NCBI GenBank assembly: GCA_017450885.1
Contig: JAFSSR010000011.1
Location: forward strand, 1 to 43,501
DNA length: 43,501 bases
Reading direction: 5' to 3'
Source: Clostridia bacterium
Lineage (GTDB): Bacteria; Bacillota; Clostridia; Oscillospirales; CAG-272
The notes beneath the pieces were generated by a model. That model had not been told where the DNA came from and did not search any database. It saw only the letters and a program-made list of their open reading frames with translations. Numbering within the stretch: the first letter of the stretch is position 1; each line of letters opens with the position of its first letter. The position numbers were made by a program, and so were the translations under genes. Shown here one piece after another: positions 32,929-41,299 of the stretch.

Positions 32929-34776
32929 TCACCGTCTGCCGGCTTTGCGCGCAAGGCGCTCGCGGCGTCTGCGTTCGCGTTCCTCCTCGGCGCGCTGCCT
33001 CTCCTCATCCAGTCTCCGGCGAGCCTCAAGGCGGTCGGAAAGCTGTCTGGAGAAGACCGTTATCTCGGAGATAACGCCTTCAAGCGACTTTTTGTCCTCT
33101 TCTATCTGGGCGGCAAGAGCGGCAGCCTGACGCTCCTCCTCTTCCCGTTTCAGACGTTCTTCTTCCGCGAGCTTTTCGAGGCGGAGTTTTTCCTCCTCTT
33201 CCCTTGCCTTCTGATCGGCAAGCATACGCTCGCGTTTGAGCCGTTCGCGCTCCTCCTGTCTGCGCAGGCGTTCGCGTTCGGCCTCTTCTCTCTTGCGCTG
33301 TTCTTCTTCCTCTATGACGGCAGCGGCGTCGGCAAAATCGGTAAGCGCCGCTTCCTGCGCCGCCTTGACATCGTCGCGTTTAAGCTGCTGCTCGAACAGC
33401 TTGTTGTTGAAAGCGTTGACCGCCGCCATAAACAGTCCGCTCCTGCGTCTGTCTTCAAGCTCGCGCTCCATACGCTCCTGCATGATGCGTTCGCGCTCCG
33501 CTTCTTTTTCCGCGCGTATGCGTTCGCGCTCGGCGGCTTTCTCCGCGCGGATACGCTCGCGTTCCGCCGCCTTTTCGGCGCGGAGGCGCGCAGCCTCTTC
33601 CTTCTTCTGTCTCTCTCGCTCCTCGACAAGCTTGCGCCGTTCCTCCGCTTCCTGCTTGAGAAGGTCGGATTTGGTGAGTTCCTCGATCAGCACCTTGCGG
33701 ACCTCGACGTCCGGGAGATCGTAATCCTCCGTCAGCTCCTCGATGATCTGCTTTATGAATTTAGGTTTGAGAGCTCTGCGCTTTTCCTTGAGAGGCGTCG
33801 GAACCTTGCGGTCGGCCTCGTCCTGGAGATATCCCTTGAGGATAAGATAGTTGAACAGGATGTTATGATAGATATCCTCCTGCATCCTGTCGTTTATGAC
33901 CGGGCTTTGCTCGACGACCTTGACGGAATATCCTATATCATCGTATTTTCTTAAGAATTCAAACAGCTCAAGTATCTTTTTATAGTCTTTATTTTTCTTT
34001 AAGACGTTGGTCTTGTTGATCTTGCCCTTTACTCTGGGATATTTGCTGAGTTTTTTTGCGTACTCCGTGTTCATCAACACGGTGAGTATGCGATATATCT
34101 TGGAGATGCGGGCGAACACCTCCGCGTTCTTATCGTCGGTGGTCAGCGCGTCGTCGTTCTGCCTGATGTGCAGGAACAGGTCCATATGGACGTGCTCGCT
34201 TGCGCTGTCCATATCGGACTTGACCTTCAGCTTGGCGCCGAACTCCTCGCTCATCGCCTCGAGAAGAGCGTCGTGTCTGATCTTGACAAAGCGGTAGGCG
34301 TACTCCATCGTGGTAAAAACGAGACGATTCTCGTACTGACCTATGGAGTCCTCGCGATAGCGCTGCATCAGCTTTGAAGGACGGATCTTGCCGTTGTCAG
34401 GATCGTAATCCTCAACGAGACTCGCGTGCTGAGCCAGATGGCGCACCGTTTCCGGTCCCGCCTTCTTGGCGTTTGCCACGTTGACGATCAGCTCTTCTTC
34501 CTTAATGACGTTTCTCGGGTTGTCGACTATGTTCTGGAAGGCTTTGAGCGTCTCGTCGATGCCGTCGACCCAGTTGAGGTCGACGATCTTTTGCAGCTTC
34601 CTGTTGGAAAACTGGAACTCGTTGTTCGCCTTGGAAATGGCGTCCATAAAGAACTCGTAGAAATCGGTGCTTCCGATGGCGCGAACGACGCCTTTCACGA
34701 ATTTCTGATATATTGGGTCGATAAGAGAGTTCTGTTCCTCTCCGTCCTGCGCTGTTTTAAGGTCCTTGTCAGCCAT
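32929..34776 (-). CDS. Coiled-coil protein with DUF2357-like N-terminal region (putative AAA partner)
   Basis: A 615-residue soluble protein, with no signal peptide or membrane span. Residues 1-370 are a mixed helical region; SIGQYENRLVFTTMEYAYRF near 145-165 recalls the DUF2357/McrC-like proteins that accompany McrB-type ATPases, although I see no PD-(D/E)xK nuclease motif. From about 375 the chain becomes a long charged coiled coil with tandem ERERIRAEKAA repeats, broken near 450-490, and ends in a basic tail. The AAA+ gene lies 48 bases upstream in the same operon. I infer a cytoplasmic partner or adaptor of that ATPase; the DUF2357 assignment is tentative. Confidence 0.7.
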   Translation of the reverse strand: MADKDLKTAQDGEEQNSLIDPIYQKFVKGVVRAIGSTDFYEFFMDAISKANNEFQFSNRKLQKIVDLNWVDGIDETLKAFQNIVDNPRNVIKEEELIVNVANAKKAGPETVRHLAQHASLVEDYDPDNGKIRPSKLMQRYREDSIGQYENRLVFTTMEYAYRFVKIRHDALLEAMSEEFGAKLKVKSDMDSASEHVHMDLFLHIRQNDDALTTDDKNAEVFARISKIYRILTVLMNTEYAKKLSKYPRVKGKINKTNVLKKNKDYKKILELFEFLRKYDDIGYSVKVVEQSPVINDRMQEDIYHNILFNYLILKGYLQDEADRKVPTPLKEKRRALKPKFIKQIIEELTEDYDLPDVEVRKVLIEELTKSDLLKQEAEERRKLVEERERQKKEEAARLRAEKAAERERIRAEKAAERERIRAEKEAERERIMQERMERELEDRRRSGLFMAAVNAFNNKLFEQQLKRDDVKAAQEAALTDFADAAAVIEEEEQRKREEAERERLRRQEERERLKRERMLADQKAREEEEKLRLEKLAEEERLKREEEERQAAALAAQIEEDKKSLEGVISEITVFSRQLSDRLEARRRLDEERQRAEEERERRRRERLARKAGRR

Positions 34777-34824
34777 CTTTTCACCTCCCGTACGCGTTCG
34801 TTACGGATCCTGTAGTATACTTCA

Positions 34825-36420
34825 TCAGTTGTTCTTCTTCAGCAGATCGACATATTCCTTGCATATCGGCATCATATTCTTGCCGAAGGTCTTGTCGAGA
34901 TATGCGTTGAATTTCGTGAGCTCGTCTTTCATAAAGCCCAAGCTCAACGACTCGAACTTACGGAGCACCTTCTTCGCCACGATAAAGTCGATTGCCTGTA
35001 TCTCGGTACCTCCGCAGGCGATAAAGCAGGGAACGAAGTCCTTGAGCTGCTTCATGATACGGTTACCGAAAGCAAGGCGGAAGTTCTTTATCAGATACTT
35101 GTTCATATCTTCAAGGAGATCAAGCATCTCGGCGGAAACGGGGAAATCCTTCTTTGCCTGCGCAAAGAGCTCCTCAAGGTGATCCGTGGTGATATGCACC
35201 GGATCGGTAAGCTCGCAGGTAAAGGCGTCGGCGCGGCTGTCGAGGTCGATCGGGATCGCGCGGTCGTAGACCTTGTCCGCGACGGCAAATGTGGAGTCGT
35301 CGTTGTTTATCGTACCGACGAACCAGATGTTGTCGCTTATCTGGATAGTACCGTTGTTTATAAGCGCGGGGTCGTTGTCCCAGGTAGCGGTGACTATGTC
35401 GATCTTCCACTCCTCTTTACGCGGCATTTCGAGTATGGACAGCATTTCCGCGAAGTAGTACTCGACACGCGCGATGTTCATCTCGTCGAGAATGACAAAG
35501 TGCGGGTCGCGGTAGAAGTTGCCCTCGTAGATGGCGCGTAGGAAGTCGGTCTCCATATACTTCCTGGTAAACTCGTTGTAGTAGCCGTAAAGCTCGGTAC
35601 GTTCACGCCAGGACGGCTGGACCGAGCAAAGCGTGGTGTCTATGCCGACGAACCGTCCGAAGGCGTACGCAAGCGAGGTCTTACCGGTACCGGATATACC
35701 CTGAAGTATCAGTATGCGCGCCGCGCCCATCGAGGCGACGTAATAGCGCATCATATCGATATCGTAATAGAGCTTGAGTTGTGAAGCCGCGTACTTTCTG
35801 AATCTCTCGCAGAACTCGGAAAGCGTGATCTCGTTGTCGTAGACCGGCGGCTGATATTCCGTCTTGTAGTAGTTGTCGACGGTGGTCAGGCGGAAGAAAC
35901 GGCTGTCCTCCGGATTGACGCAGGGAGACTGCATCGTATTGCGGTTGGCGTTGGGGACAAAGCTGTCGCCTTCTTCCTCTCCGTCCTCCCCTTCGTTCTC
36001 CGAACCGTCCTTGAGCTCGTCCTCAAGCTGGTCCTGAGGGATGCCCAGCTCGGCGACCTTCATCTGAAGGAGCTTGTCTTTTTCGTAGTTGGCGCGGAGC
36101 AGATCGCGCTGCAAATTCTTGACCTGCTTTGCCAGCTCGTCGTATTTCTTTACCGAAACACGGAACCGAAGCAGCTTTTTAAGCAGCTTGAAGACAAGCC
36201 AAATGACCACGAGAGCGACTGCTATCAGCACGACCTCGGTGATGATGAGGAACACCCACTCGAGAGTTGAAAAGTCGGGGGCGTACTCGCGGATGAGGTT
36301 AAGTCTCTCCGGGAAGTTGAACAGCATCTTGAAAAAGTTGAAAATACCTACGAAGATATTCCAGAATGCCTTTCCAAGCTCGCCGAGATCAGCCGCGAGA
36401 TATTTCAAAAAGTTACCCAT
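34825..36420 (-). CDS. Membrane-anchored McrB-type AAA+ ATPase
   Basis: A 531-residue protein. A possible amphipathic helix (about 15-36) and a clear membrane helix (about 54-83) are followed by a coiled coil (about 88-140), an acidic linker and a AAA+ domain from about 225. Walker A is GISGTGKTS at 241-249; Walker B is ILDEMN with D312 and E313; the following ARVEYYFAEMLSILE is the McrB/MoxR-clade pattern; sensor 1 is N372 in VGTINNDD. No DNA-binding or nuclease domain is present. The gene lies between a signal peptidase and a coiled-coil partner within a surface-protein operon. A role in assembling, extracting or regulating exported proteins at the membrane is inferred. Confidence 0.85.
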   Translation of the reverse strand: MGNFLKYLAADLGELGKAFWNIFVGIFNFFKMLFNFPERLNLIREYAPDFSTLEWVFLIITEVVLIAVALVVIWLVFKLLKKLLRFRVSVKKYDELAKQVKNLQRDLLRANYEKDKLLQMKVAELGIPQDQLEDELKDGSENEGEDGEEEGDSFVPNANRNTMQSPCVNPEDSRFFRLTTVDNYYKTEYQPPVYDNEITLSEFCERFRKYAASQLKLYYDIDMMRYYVASMGAARILILQGISGTGKTSLAYAFGRFVGIDTTLCSVQPSWRERTELYGYYNEFTRKYMETDFLRAIYEGNFYRDPHFVILDEMNIARVEYYFAEMLSILEMPRKEEWKIDIVTATWDNDPALINNGTIQISDNIWFVGTINNDDSTFAVADKVYDRAIPIDLDSRADAFTCELTDPVHITTDHLEELFAQAKKDFPVSAEMLDLLEDMNKYLIKNFRLAFGNRIMKQLKDFVPCFIACGGTEIQAIDFIVAKKVLRKFESLSLGFMKDELTKFNAYLDKTFGKNMMPICKEYVDLLKKNN

Positions 36421-36456
36421 AGTTACCTCGGTGACGCCGCTTTGCGCGGCGGAATG

Positions 36457-37431
36457 TTACTCTGCCTTAGGGGCGTCTTCGCCGTTTTCGGTGGGAGCTT
36501 CTGCGGGCTCCTCGTTCTTCTGTGCGGCAAGCTCCGCCATTATCTTGGCGCGAAGTTCAGCTTCCATCTTTTCACGCTCTGCGGCAGCTTTTGCGGCTTC
36601 CTCCGCGGCGATCTCCTCGGCGGACTTTTCCGCGGGAGCGTTGCTTTCAAGCAACTCCTTCTTCAGGCGTTCGCGCAGTTCGGATTCCAGCTTTTCGCGT
36701 TCCGCCTTTTTGGTCTCCTCGAACTTCTGCTTCTCCTCGTCAAGCATATCCTCTGCGGTGCCGCGCTCCTGCTCGTAGCGGAGACGGTTCTTGACGTTCT
36801 GGTACTCGAAGAGCACGCGGAAGAACTGAACGAGGTGGAAGAGGAAGAATATTGCTACCGGGATAACGACTACAACAAGGAATCCGGTAGAGGTCTGCAG
36901 GAAATCGAACACCTTGCCGGCGCCCTTGATCCTGGTTCCGCCTACGTCCTTGTCGCCTTCTTTGGTAGAGTAAAGACCGACGACCTCTGACTCGTGAACG
37001 GTCAGCGGGTCCTCGTTGGTGTTGTTATCACCCTTTGTGGCAAAGATGAGATAGTTTCCGCCGTCGTAGATCTGGAAAATTCTGTGCGTATTAAGAACAC
37101 GCTCGCCGTCGATGACGGTCCAGTAGGTGATGATATCGCCGACCTTGAGAGTCTTGGTGTCCTTAACGGCCTTATCTATAATGAGGTCGCCGGGTTCAAG
37201 GGTCGGATACATTGATTCGGTCTGGATACTGAGTATCGAGCGTCCGAAGATGCTGGGTACTCCGTTGCCTGACGTGCTGACGAAAGAGACGTAGGTTGCG
37301 ACCGCAGCGATGATTATCGCGATGACAAGAATCACGTTGATAATAATGTTGGCGATCTTTTTGCCCTTCTTGACCTCTTTTTCGGGTGCGTTGTCTTCAG
37401 GAACGTTTGTCTGGTCGTATTTCTTTTTCAT
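36457..37431 (-). CDS. SipW-like (S26B) signal peptidase, first copy with long coiled-coil tail
   Basis: A 324-residue membrane signal peptidase. The catalytic serine is S73 in TESMYPTLEPGD, the His replacing the usual Lys is H116 in NTHRIF, and D135 in TKGDN is conserved. Helices lie at about 26-52 and 185-205. The last 110 residues form a charged coiled coil ending in an Ala-Pro-Glu tail, which is unusual for a signal peptidase and could dock on the coiled-coil partner protein. ATG 37431 has GGAAGGAG upstream. It sits after the three largest subunit genes, which are its probable substrates. Confidence 0.93.
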   Translation of the reverse strand: MKKKYDQTNVPEDNAPEKEVKKGKKIANIIINVILVIAIIIAAVATYVSFVSTSGNGVPSIFGRSILSIQTESMYPTLEPGDLIIDKAVKDTKTLKVGDIITYWTVIDGERVLNTHRIFQIYDGGNYLIFATKGDNNTNEDPLTVHESEVVGLYSTKEGDKDVGGTRIKGAGKVFDFLQTSTGFLVVVVIPVAIFFLFHLVQFFRVLFEYQNVKNRLRYEQERGTAEDMLDEEKQKFEETKKAEREKLESELRERLKKELLESNAPAEKSAEEIAAEEAAKAAAEREKMEAELRAKIMAELAAQKNEEPAEAPTENGEDAPKAE

Positions 37432-37500
37432 GAAATATCTCCTTCCTATGATTAACAAACCTAAAAGATATTTATAAATTACGGAATGATCCGTTTATTT

Positions 37501-38493
37501 TCAGGGTATGTCGTCCATACCGGACTGACCGGAGTAGTCGACGTGGAACTGTATGCTTGCCAGGATCTCAGCCTTGTCGATGCGCGAAATGCAGTCGACG
37601 TCCTGACCTTCGAGCCAGATATAAAGCTCTATCTTGACCTTTCCTCCCGATTCGAGCGGGAAGAGCTCCTTGTTGGAAACGAATCTGCCCAGGTCCTTGA
37701 TCGTCACCCCGCGCTGAACGGGATCGGCCTCGGTCCAGGTGGACCTCTCCTGCAGGATCAGGTGATCCGCGTTGATAAGCGTCTCGGAACCGTCGATGCT
37801 GGGGGTAGGCGTGTATCCGGCCTCACCGCTTTCATGCCCGTTACAGTTGGGCTCATAGATAAAGAACTCGGGGATGCCTCTCGGCTGACCGGACTCCGCG
37901 TCGACCGGGGTGATGCGGAAACCGAGACGTATGGCGGTCTCCGCTCCGGCGCCTCCGTCGGAGTGGATTATCCTTTGCGGATCCCAGACCGGAGTGCCTA
38001 TGACGTAGGTCCCGGCGCCGTTCTCGCCCTCGTTGACCTCGACTGCCTCGGCGAGCGAGACCTTGCAGGGAGAAAAACTCCTTGCGTAGAAGGTCCCCAC
38101 GACGTAGTACCCGTCACCGTCCTGACGATTGGCGTTGCGCTCGTCGGTCAGCTCGATCCAGTTGCCGGTCGAGCGGCCGTCAAAGCCGTACTGGATGGTG
38201 ACAAGGCTCTGTCTGGCGTTCGACCATGTGGCAGGCTTCAGCGGATAATCCTCGCTTACCATATCAAGGAAGTCGAGCCTCTGTCCCCACTCCTCGTCCG
38301 GAGCGTCGTATGCCAGCGCAAGCTCCAGTCCGGAGTCGGCGTTGACGTAGAGCGCCATATCGTTGACGTGCGGCGTCTGCGACAACGCGAACCACGTATA
38401 GGTTGCGGCTACCAGCAAAACCGACAGGGCGATAAGGATCCACAAATATATAAAAGTTCTCTTTTTCCGGTTTCTTTCGGCGTCTTTTTTCAA
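37501..38493 (-). CDS. Surface-fibre subunit, WLEGQD family (330 aa)
   Basis: A 330-residue protein with an N-terminal membrane helix (about 13-32) ending AATYTWFALSQTPHV, a beta-rich body, and the C-terminal signature YIWLEGQDVDCIS at about 291-303. I place the start at TTG 38493 because GAGGAA precedes it at the right distance; the frame stays open into the upstream intergenic repeat, but that extension looks like repeat sequence rather than protein. A Thr stands where the other leaders have Ala before Trp, so cleavage at that bond is doubtful and the helix may be retained. The first SipW-like gene follows 69 bases later. Confidence 0.72.
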   Translation of the reverse strand: MKKDAERNRKKRTFIYLWILIALSVLLVAATYTWFALSQTPHVNDMALYVNADSGLELALAYDAPDEEWGQRLDFLDMVSEDYPLKPATWSNARQSLVTIQYGFDGRSTGNWIELTDERNANRQDGDGYYVVGTFYARSFSPCKVSLAEAVEVNEGENGAGTYVIGTPVWDPQRIIHSDGGAGAETAIRLGFRITPVDAESGQPRGIPEFFIYEPNCNGHESGEAGYTPTPSIDGSETLINADHLILQERSTWTEADPVQRGVTIKDLGRFVSNKELFPLESGGKVKIELYIWLEGQDVDCISRIDKAEILASIQFHVDYSGQSGMDDIP

Positions 38494-38519
38494 AATTGAT
38501 TTCCTCACAAAAATGCGCG

Positions 38520-38705
38520 CGGGTGTCTTTTCCGAAGAGGTCCGTGTTGCAGGACTCAGCTGCGTACGCAAGCGCGAGGGGTCGCGGTTGTGTACGCGGA
38601 TCGGTCCTGCGGACCGACCACAAACGCCGCTTCGGCTATCCCCCATCCGAAGCGACGTTGCGTCGGCTGTCCCACACTCCCCGGGGGAGGGGAGTGTGGC
38701 TTTGC
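38520..38705. repeat. GC-rich multi-hairpin intergenic repeat
   Basis: A 249-base gap inside the operon holds at least four neighbouring hairpins: TCGGTCC/GGACCGA (38601-38617), GCCG/CGGC (38626-38636), CGACG/CGTCG (38653-38665) and an 11-bp stem CCACACTCCCC/GGGGAGTGTGG (38672-38699). The arrangement and the GGGGGATAGCCGAAG-type sequence on the minus strand resemble dispersed repeats common between clostridial genes. No T run follows on the minus strand, so transcription probably reads through. It may set relative mRNA levels of the genes on either side. Confidence 0.6.
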
Positions 38706-38742
38706 CGTTTAACCTAAAGGCTAAAGAATAATTTTTGATTAA

Positions 38743-41214
38743 TTAGCTGAGAAGATCTGCAAGTGTTCCGCCAGCATTCACGAAAGCGCCGGCAAGCGCT
38801 GTGAGCTCAGTCTTGTAGTTTTTATCAGCAACTTCAGTTACCTCATTTGCAGTATTAACTGCGCTAATAAGGTTAGTCTGAGCCTCGGTCTTGTTTTCAG
38901 CTGCAACTGCAGTTGTATAAGTGCTGCTGCTTGTAACCTTACCGAGAGCAGTTGTGAACTGTGCGAAGGTCACATTGTCCGGAATAGTGGGAGTGTTCTG
39001 GTTCTGGTTACCAGACTCGCTTACTTCTCTCATACTTCTGACGTCCATAGGCTTAAGTTCGGCACTGCTCTTGAACTGGATATTGAGCTTACCGGACATT
39101 GAAGTCTTAGCGTTAGCGACCATAGTATTGTCAACATAATCGCCATCAAGGTAAACAAGAGCGGATACCTTCTTTGCCTTGTTCTGCTGAAGGGCGCAGA
39201 GAGTGTTGTCGGCAACTGTCTGATCGTTTTCGTCGGTAGTAGTCTTCTTGGTAGTGAGAGTTACCGAGTACTCTTTGTTTGCAACGATCTCAGTAACAGT
39301 AGAATTGAACAGAACGAGCTTAGCCTTGACGGTATCTTCGCCTATCACGGAAACAGTATCGCCGGCAGTAACGGTGCGTGCTCCGGAAACATCGTCAGTT
39401 CCGACCTTAATGTCAGGAGCTGCAACGCCGAGCACCTCGTATCCGGAATTGTCATTATTAGGCGAGACAAATACAACTCGAACGGCGCTCATCAAAGCCT
39501 TAACGTCTTCAAGGCTGAAGAGATCGACATCGGCAGTCGAGAACTGCAGATAGCTTCCGCCGCCCTGAGTGCTTTCATTATCGAAATTCTCTTCATCGTA
39601 AACACGCTGTGAACCGTCGACGTCAAGCAGCAGGTTGGAACCGGCAGCATTGGTGCGAACACCGAAGTCGATGATATATCCGTAAGGATCGTCCACCGTA
39701 AGGGTACCGCCGGAAACAGGGTCGCCCGCGGCGCCTTCTCTGGAAGCGCTGGTAACGTAAGCTACAGTAGGACCGTCTTCGCCGACCTTTGTTACTTCGT
39801 GAGTTTCCTCGTCTTCTACGGTCGGAGCAACGTACCCGATGACCTTGGTGACCATCGTTGCAGGCAGATCTTCGACAGCAATGCCGTTGAACTCAGCCGT
39901 AAGAGTCAAGCCGGACGCGGTGTAATCTCCGACGAGGGCAGCGATATCGGCATATATACCGGAGCCGGGATTCATCTCAACAACGATCTGATTCTGTGCA
40001 ATGAGGTTAGAAGCAACAGTTCCTACGTCAGCGGTGCCAGGATTTCTGACTCCGTTGACAGTCAGATATTCCTTATCAAGAAGATCTCCGACGCCGGATG
40101 TTTCGGCTTGACTATACGTACTGCCGACGGTCAAGCTACCTATTCCATCCTGAGCGTTTGAGAACGCGGTCTTGAGGGCGTTATACTCTTCAATAGCTTT
40201 GTGGATCGCGGGAGTCGCTGTTGCGTCGATAGTTACGCCGAGTTCGCCAGAAAGACTGTTATCGGTGATCGTAGTCAGACCATCGACATTTTCGATCAAA
40301 GTCCGAACATCGGTATCAGTAAGCTCCGCGCTATTGGCGCTGCTCAACGCATAGGCGAGAGCGACCGACTTTATCGCGTTGCCGATAGAGTTGATCGATT
40401 TACCGAGATTAGTGATAACAGCATTCAGTGCGTTGACATCTTCTTGAGTTAACGCATAATTCGGATCCTGTACGGAAGCAAGGACCATGTTGGCCAGCTG
40501 TTGACCGTTGTCAACCAGCGATTTCTGCGCATAAGTCTTTGCGGAGTTAATATAGGTTATAACCCCGGCAGTCGCCGATCTGTAACTGGAAACACGGAAA
40601 GTAACTCCGGACGAAACGCCGACTACACGGACGCCGCCAAAATACTCGTTATCGCCAATAGCTTTGAAAGCGCTACCGTCATACTTACCGACTGTGGTAG
40701 CCTTCTGGACGTTGATGACACGTCCGTCGGAACCATAGTTGGGAGCAAGAAGCAGGGTGTTCAGTCCACCCGTGATTCCGACGTCAGAATTCTCATTGCC
40801 GGAAGCAAGGGTACCCGCACCGGAAAGATTCATAGCGGCAGGGTTGAGGATCATATTCTTGAGTCCGTATGAAAGATCGCTGAGGTCTACAAGGTTACCC
40901 CATGTCTCATTGGACTCTTTAACGTCCTTTCCCTCTTTGGCCATAGAATCGCCGATATCGGATAAAATACCAAGGTTGTCGGTAGTATCCATAAAGGACC
41001 TATTATTGAGCAGCGCTATTTCAAGGTTGCCGTTAGCACCAATATTGGTGGTGATACCGGTGACCTCGGGAGCGGTCGACAGCGTGAACCACGCGTAAGT
41101 CGAGCCGACCATCATGATCGCTGCGATCAGAAGCATGCACAGTGCGGCGGCAAACTTTTTACGGATGTCTTTAGGCATCTGAATTTTGCGCCGGCTGTTT
41201 GCGGTGTTTGTCAT
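38743..41214 (-). CDS. Large surface-fibre subunit (823 aa)
   Basis: An N-terminal export helix (about 20-41) ends GSTYAWFTLSTAPEV. The first part shares with the 523-aa and giant proteins the blocks G-A/G-N-G-x-LEIALL, WGNLVDLSDLSYGL and a Pro-Ala-Asn motif. A helical insertion occupies about 205-390, a region also present in the giant protein but lacking in the 523-aa subunit. The C-terminal signature VYLDGDYVDN lies near 688, followed by LNIQF. The last 85 residues are helical. AGGAG precedes the ATG, and the leader carries a hairpin shared with the upstream gene. Probably a major or co-major fibre subunit. Confidence 0.78.
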   Translation of the reverse strand: MTNTANSRRKIQMPKDIRKKFAAALCMLLIAAIMMVGSTYAWFTLSTAPEVTGITTNIGANGNLEIALLNNRSFMDTTDNLGILSDIGDSMAKEGKDVKESNETWGNLVDLSDLSYGLKNMILNPAAMNLSGAGTLASGNENSDVGITGGLNTLLLAPNYGSDGRVINVQKATTVGKYDGSAFKAIGDNEYFGGVRVVGVSSGVTFRVSSYRSATAGVITYINSAKTYAQKSLVDNGQQLANMVLASVQDPNYALTQEDVNALNAVITNLGKSINSIGNAIKSVALAYALSSANSAELTDTDVRTLIENVDGLTTITDNSLSGELGVTIDATATPAIHKAIEEYNALKTAFSNAQDGIGSLTVGSTYSQAETSGVGDLLDKEYLTVNGVRNPGTADVGTVASNLIAQNQIVVEMNPGSGIYADIAALVGDYTASGLTLTAEFNGIAVEDLPATMVTKVIGYVAPTVEDEETHEVTKVGEDGPTVAYVTSASREGAAGDPVSGGTLTVDDPYGYIIDFGVRTNAAGSNLLLDVDGSQRVYDEENFDNESTQGGGSYLQFSTADVDLFSLEDVKALMSAVRVVFVSPNNDNSGYEVLGVAAPDIKVGTDDVSGARTVTAGDTVSVIGEDTVKAKLVLFNSTVTEIVANKEYSVTLTTKKTTTDENDQTVADNTLCALQQNKAKKVSALVYLDGDYVDNTMVANAKTSMSGKLNIQFKSSAELKPMDVRSMREVSESGNQNQNTPTIPDNVTFAQFTTALGKVTSSSTYTTAVAAENKTEAQTNLISAVNTANEVTEVADKNYKTELTALAGAFVNAGGTLADLLS

Positions 41215-41254
41215 TTTGTGTTCTCCTTTCGGAATAAGTTAGATACGTGTTTTT

Positions 41255-41268
41255 GCTCCCGCCGGAGC
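41255..41268 (-). promoter_or_regulatory. Leader hairpin of the 823-aa subunit gene
   Basis: GCTCC-CGCC-GGAGC in the leader, with its loop about 46 bases before the ATG. A matching hairpin with the same CGCC loop but a different stem lies at the same distance before the 523-aa gene. The stem differences keep pairing, so the structure may be selected. Confidence 0.55.
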
Positions 41269-41299
41269 GTTCGGTTGTTGGTCAAATTCATACCGCGCA

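Noticed and set aside
32929..36420. McrBC restriction system
   Set aside because: No nuclease motif, no DNA-binding domain, a membrane helix on the ATPase, and surface-protein neighbours.
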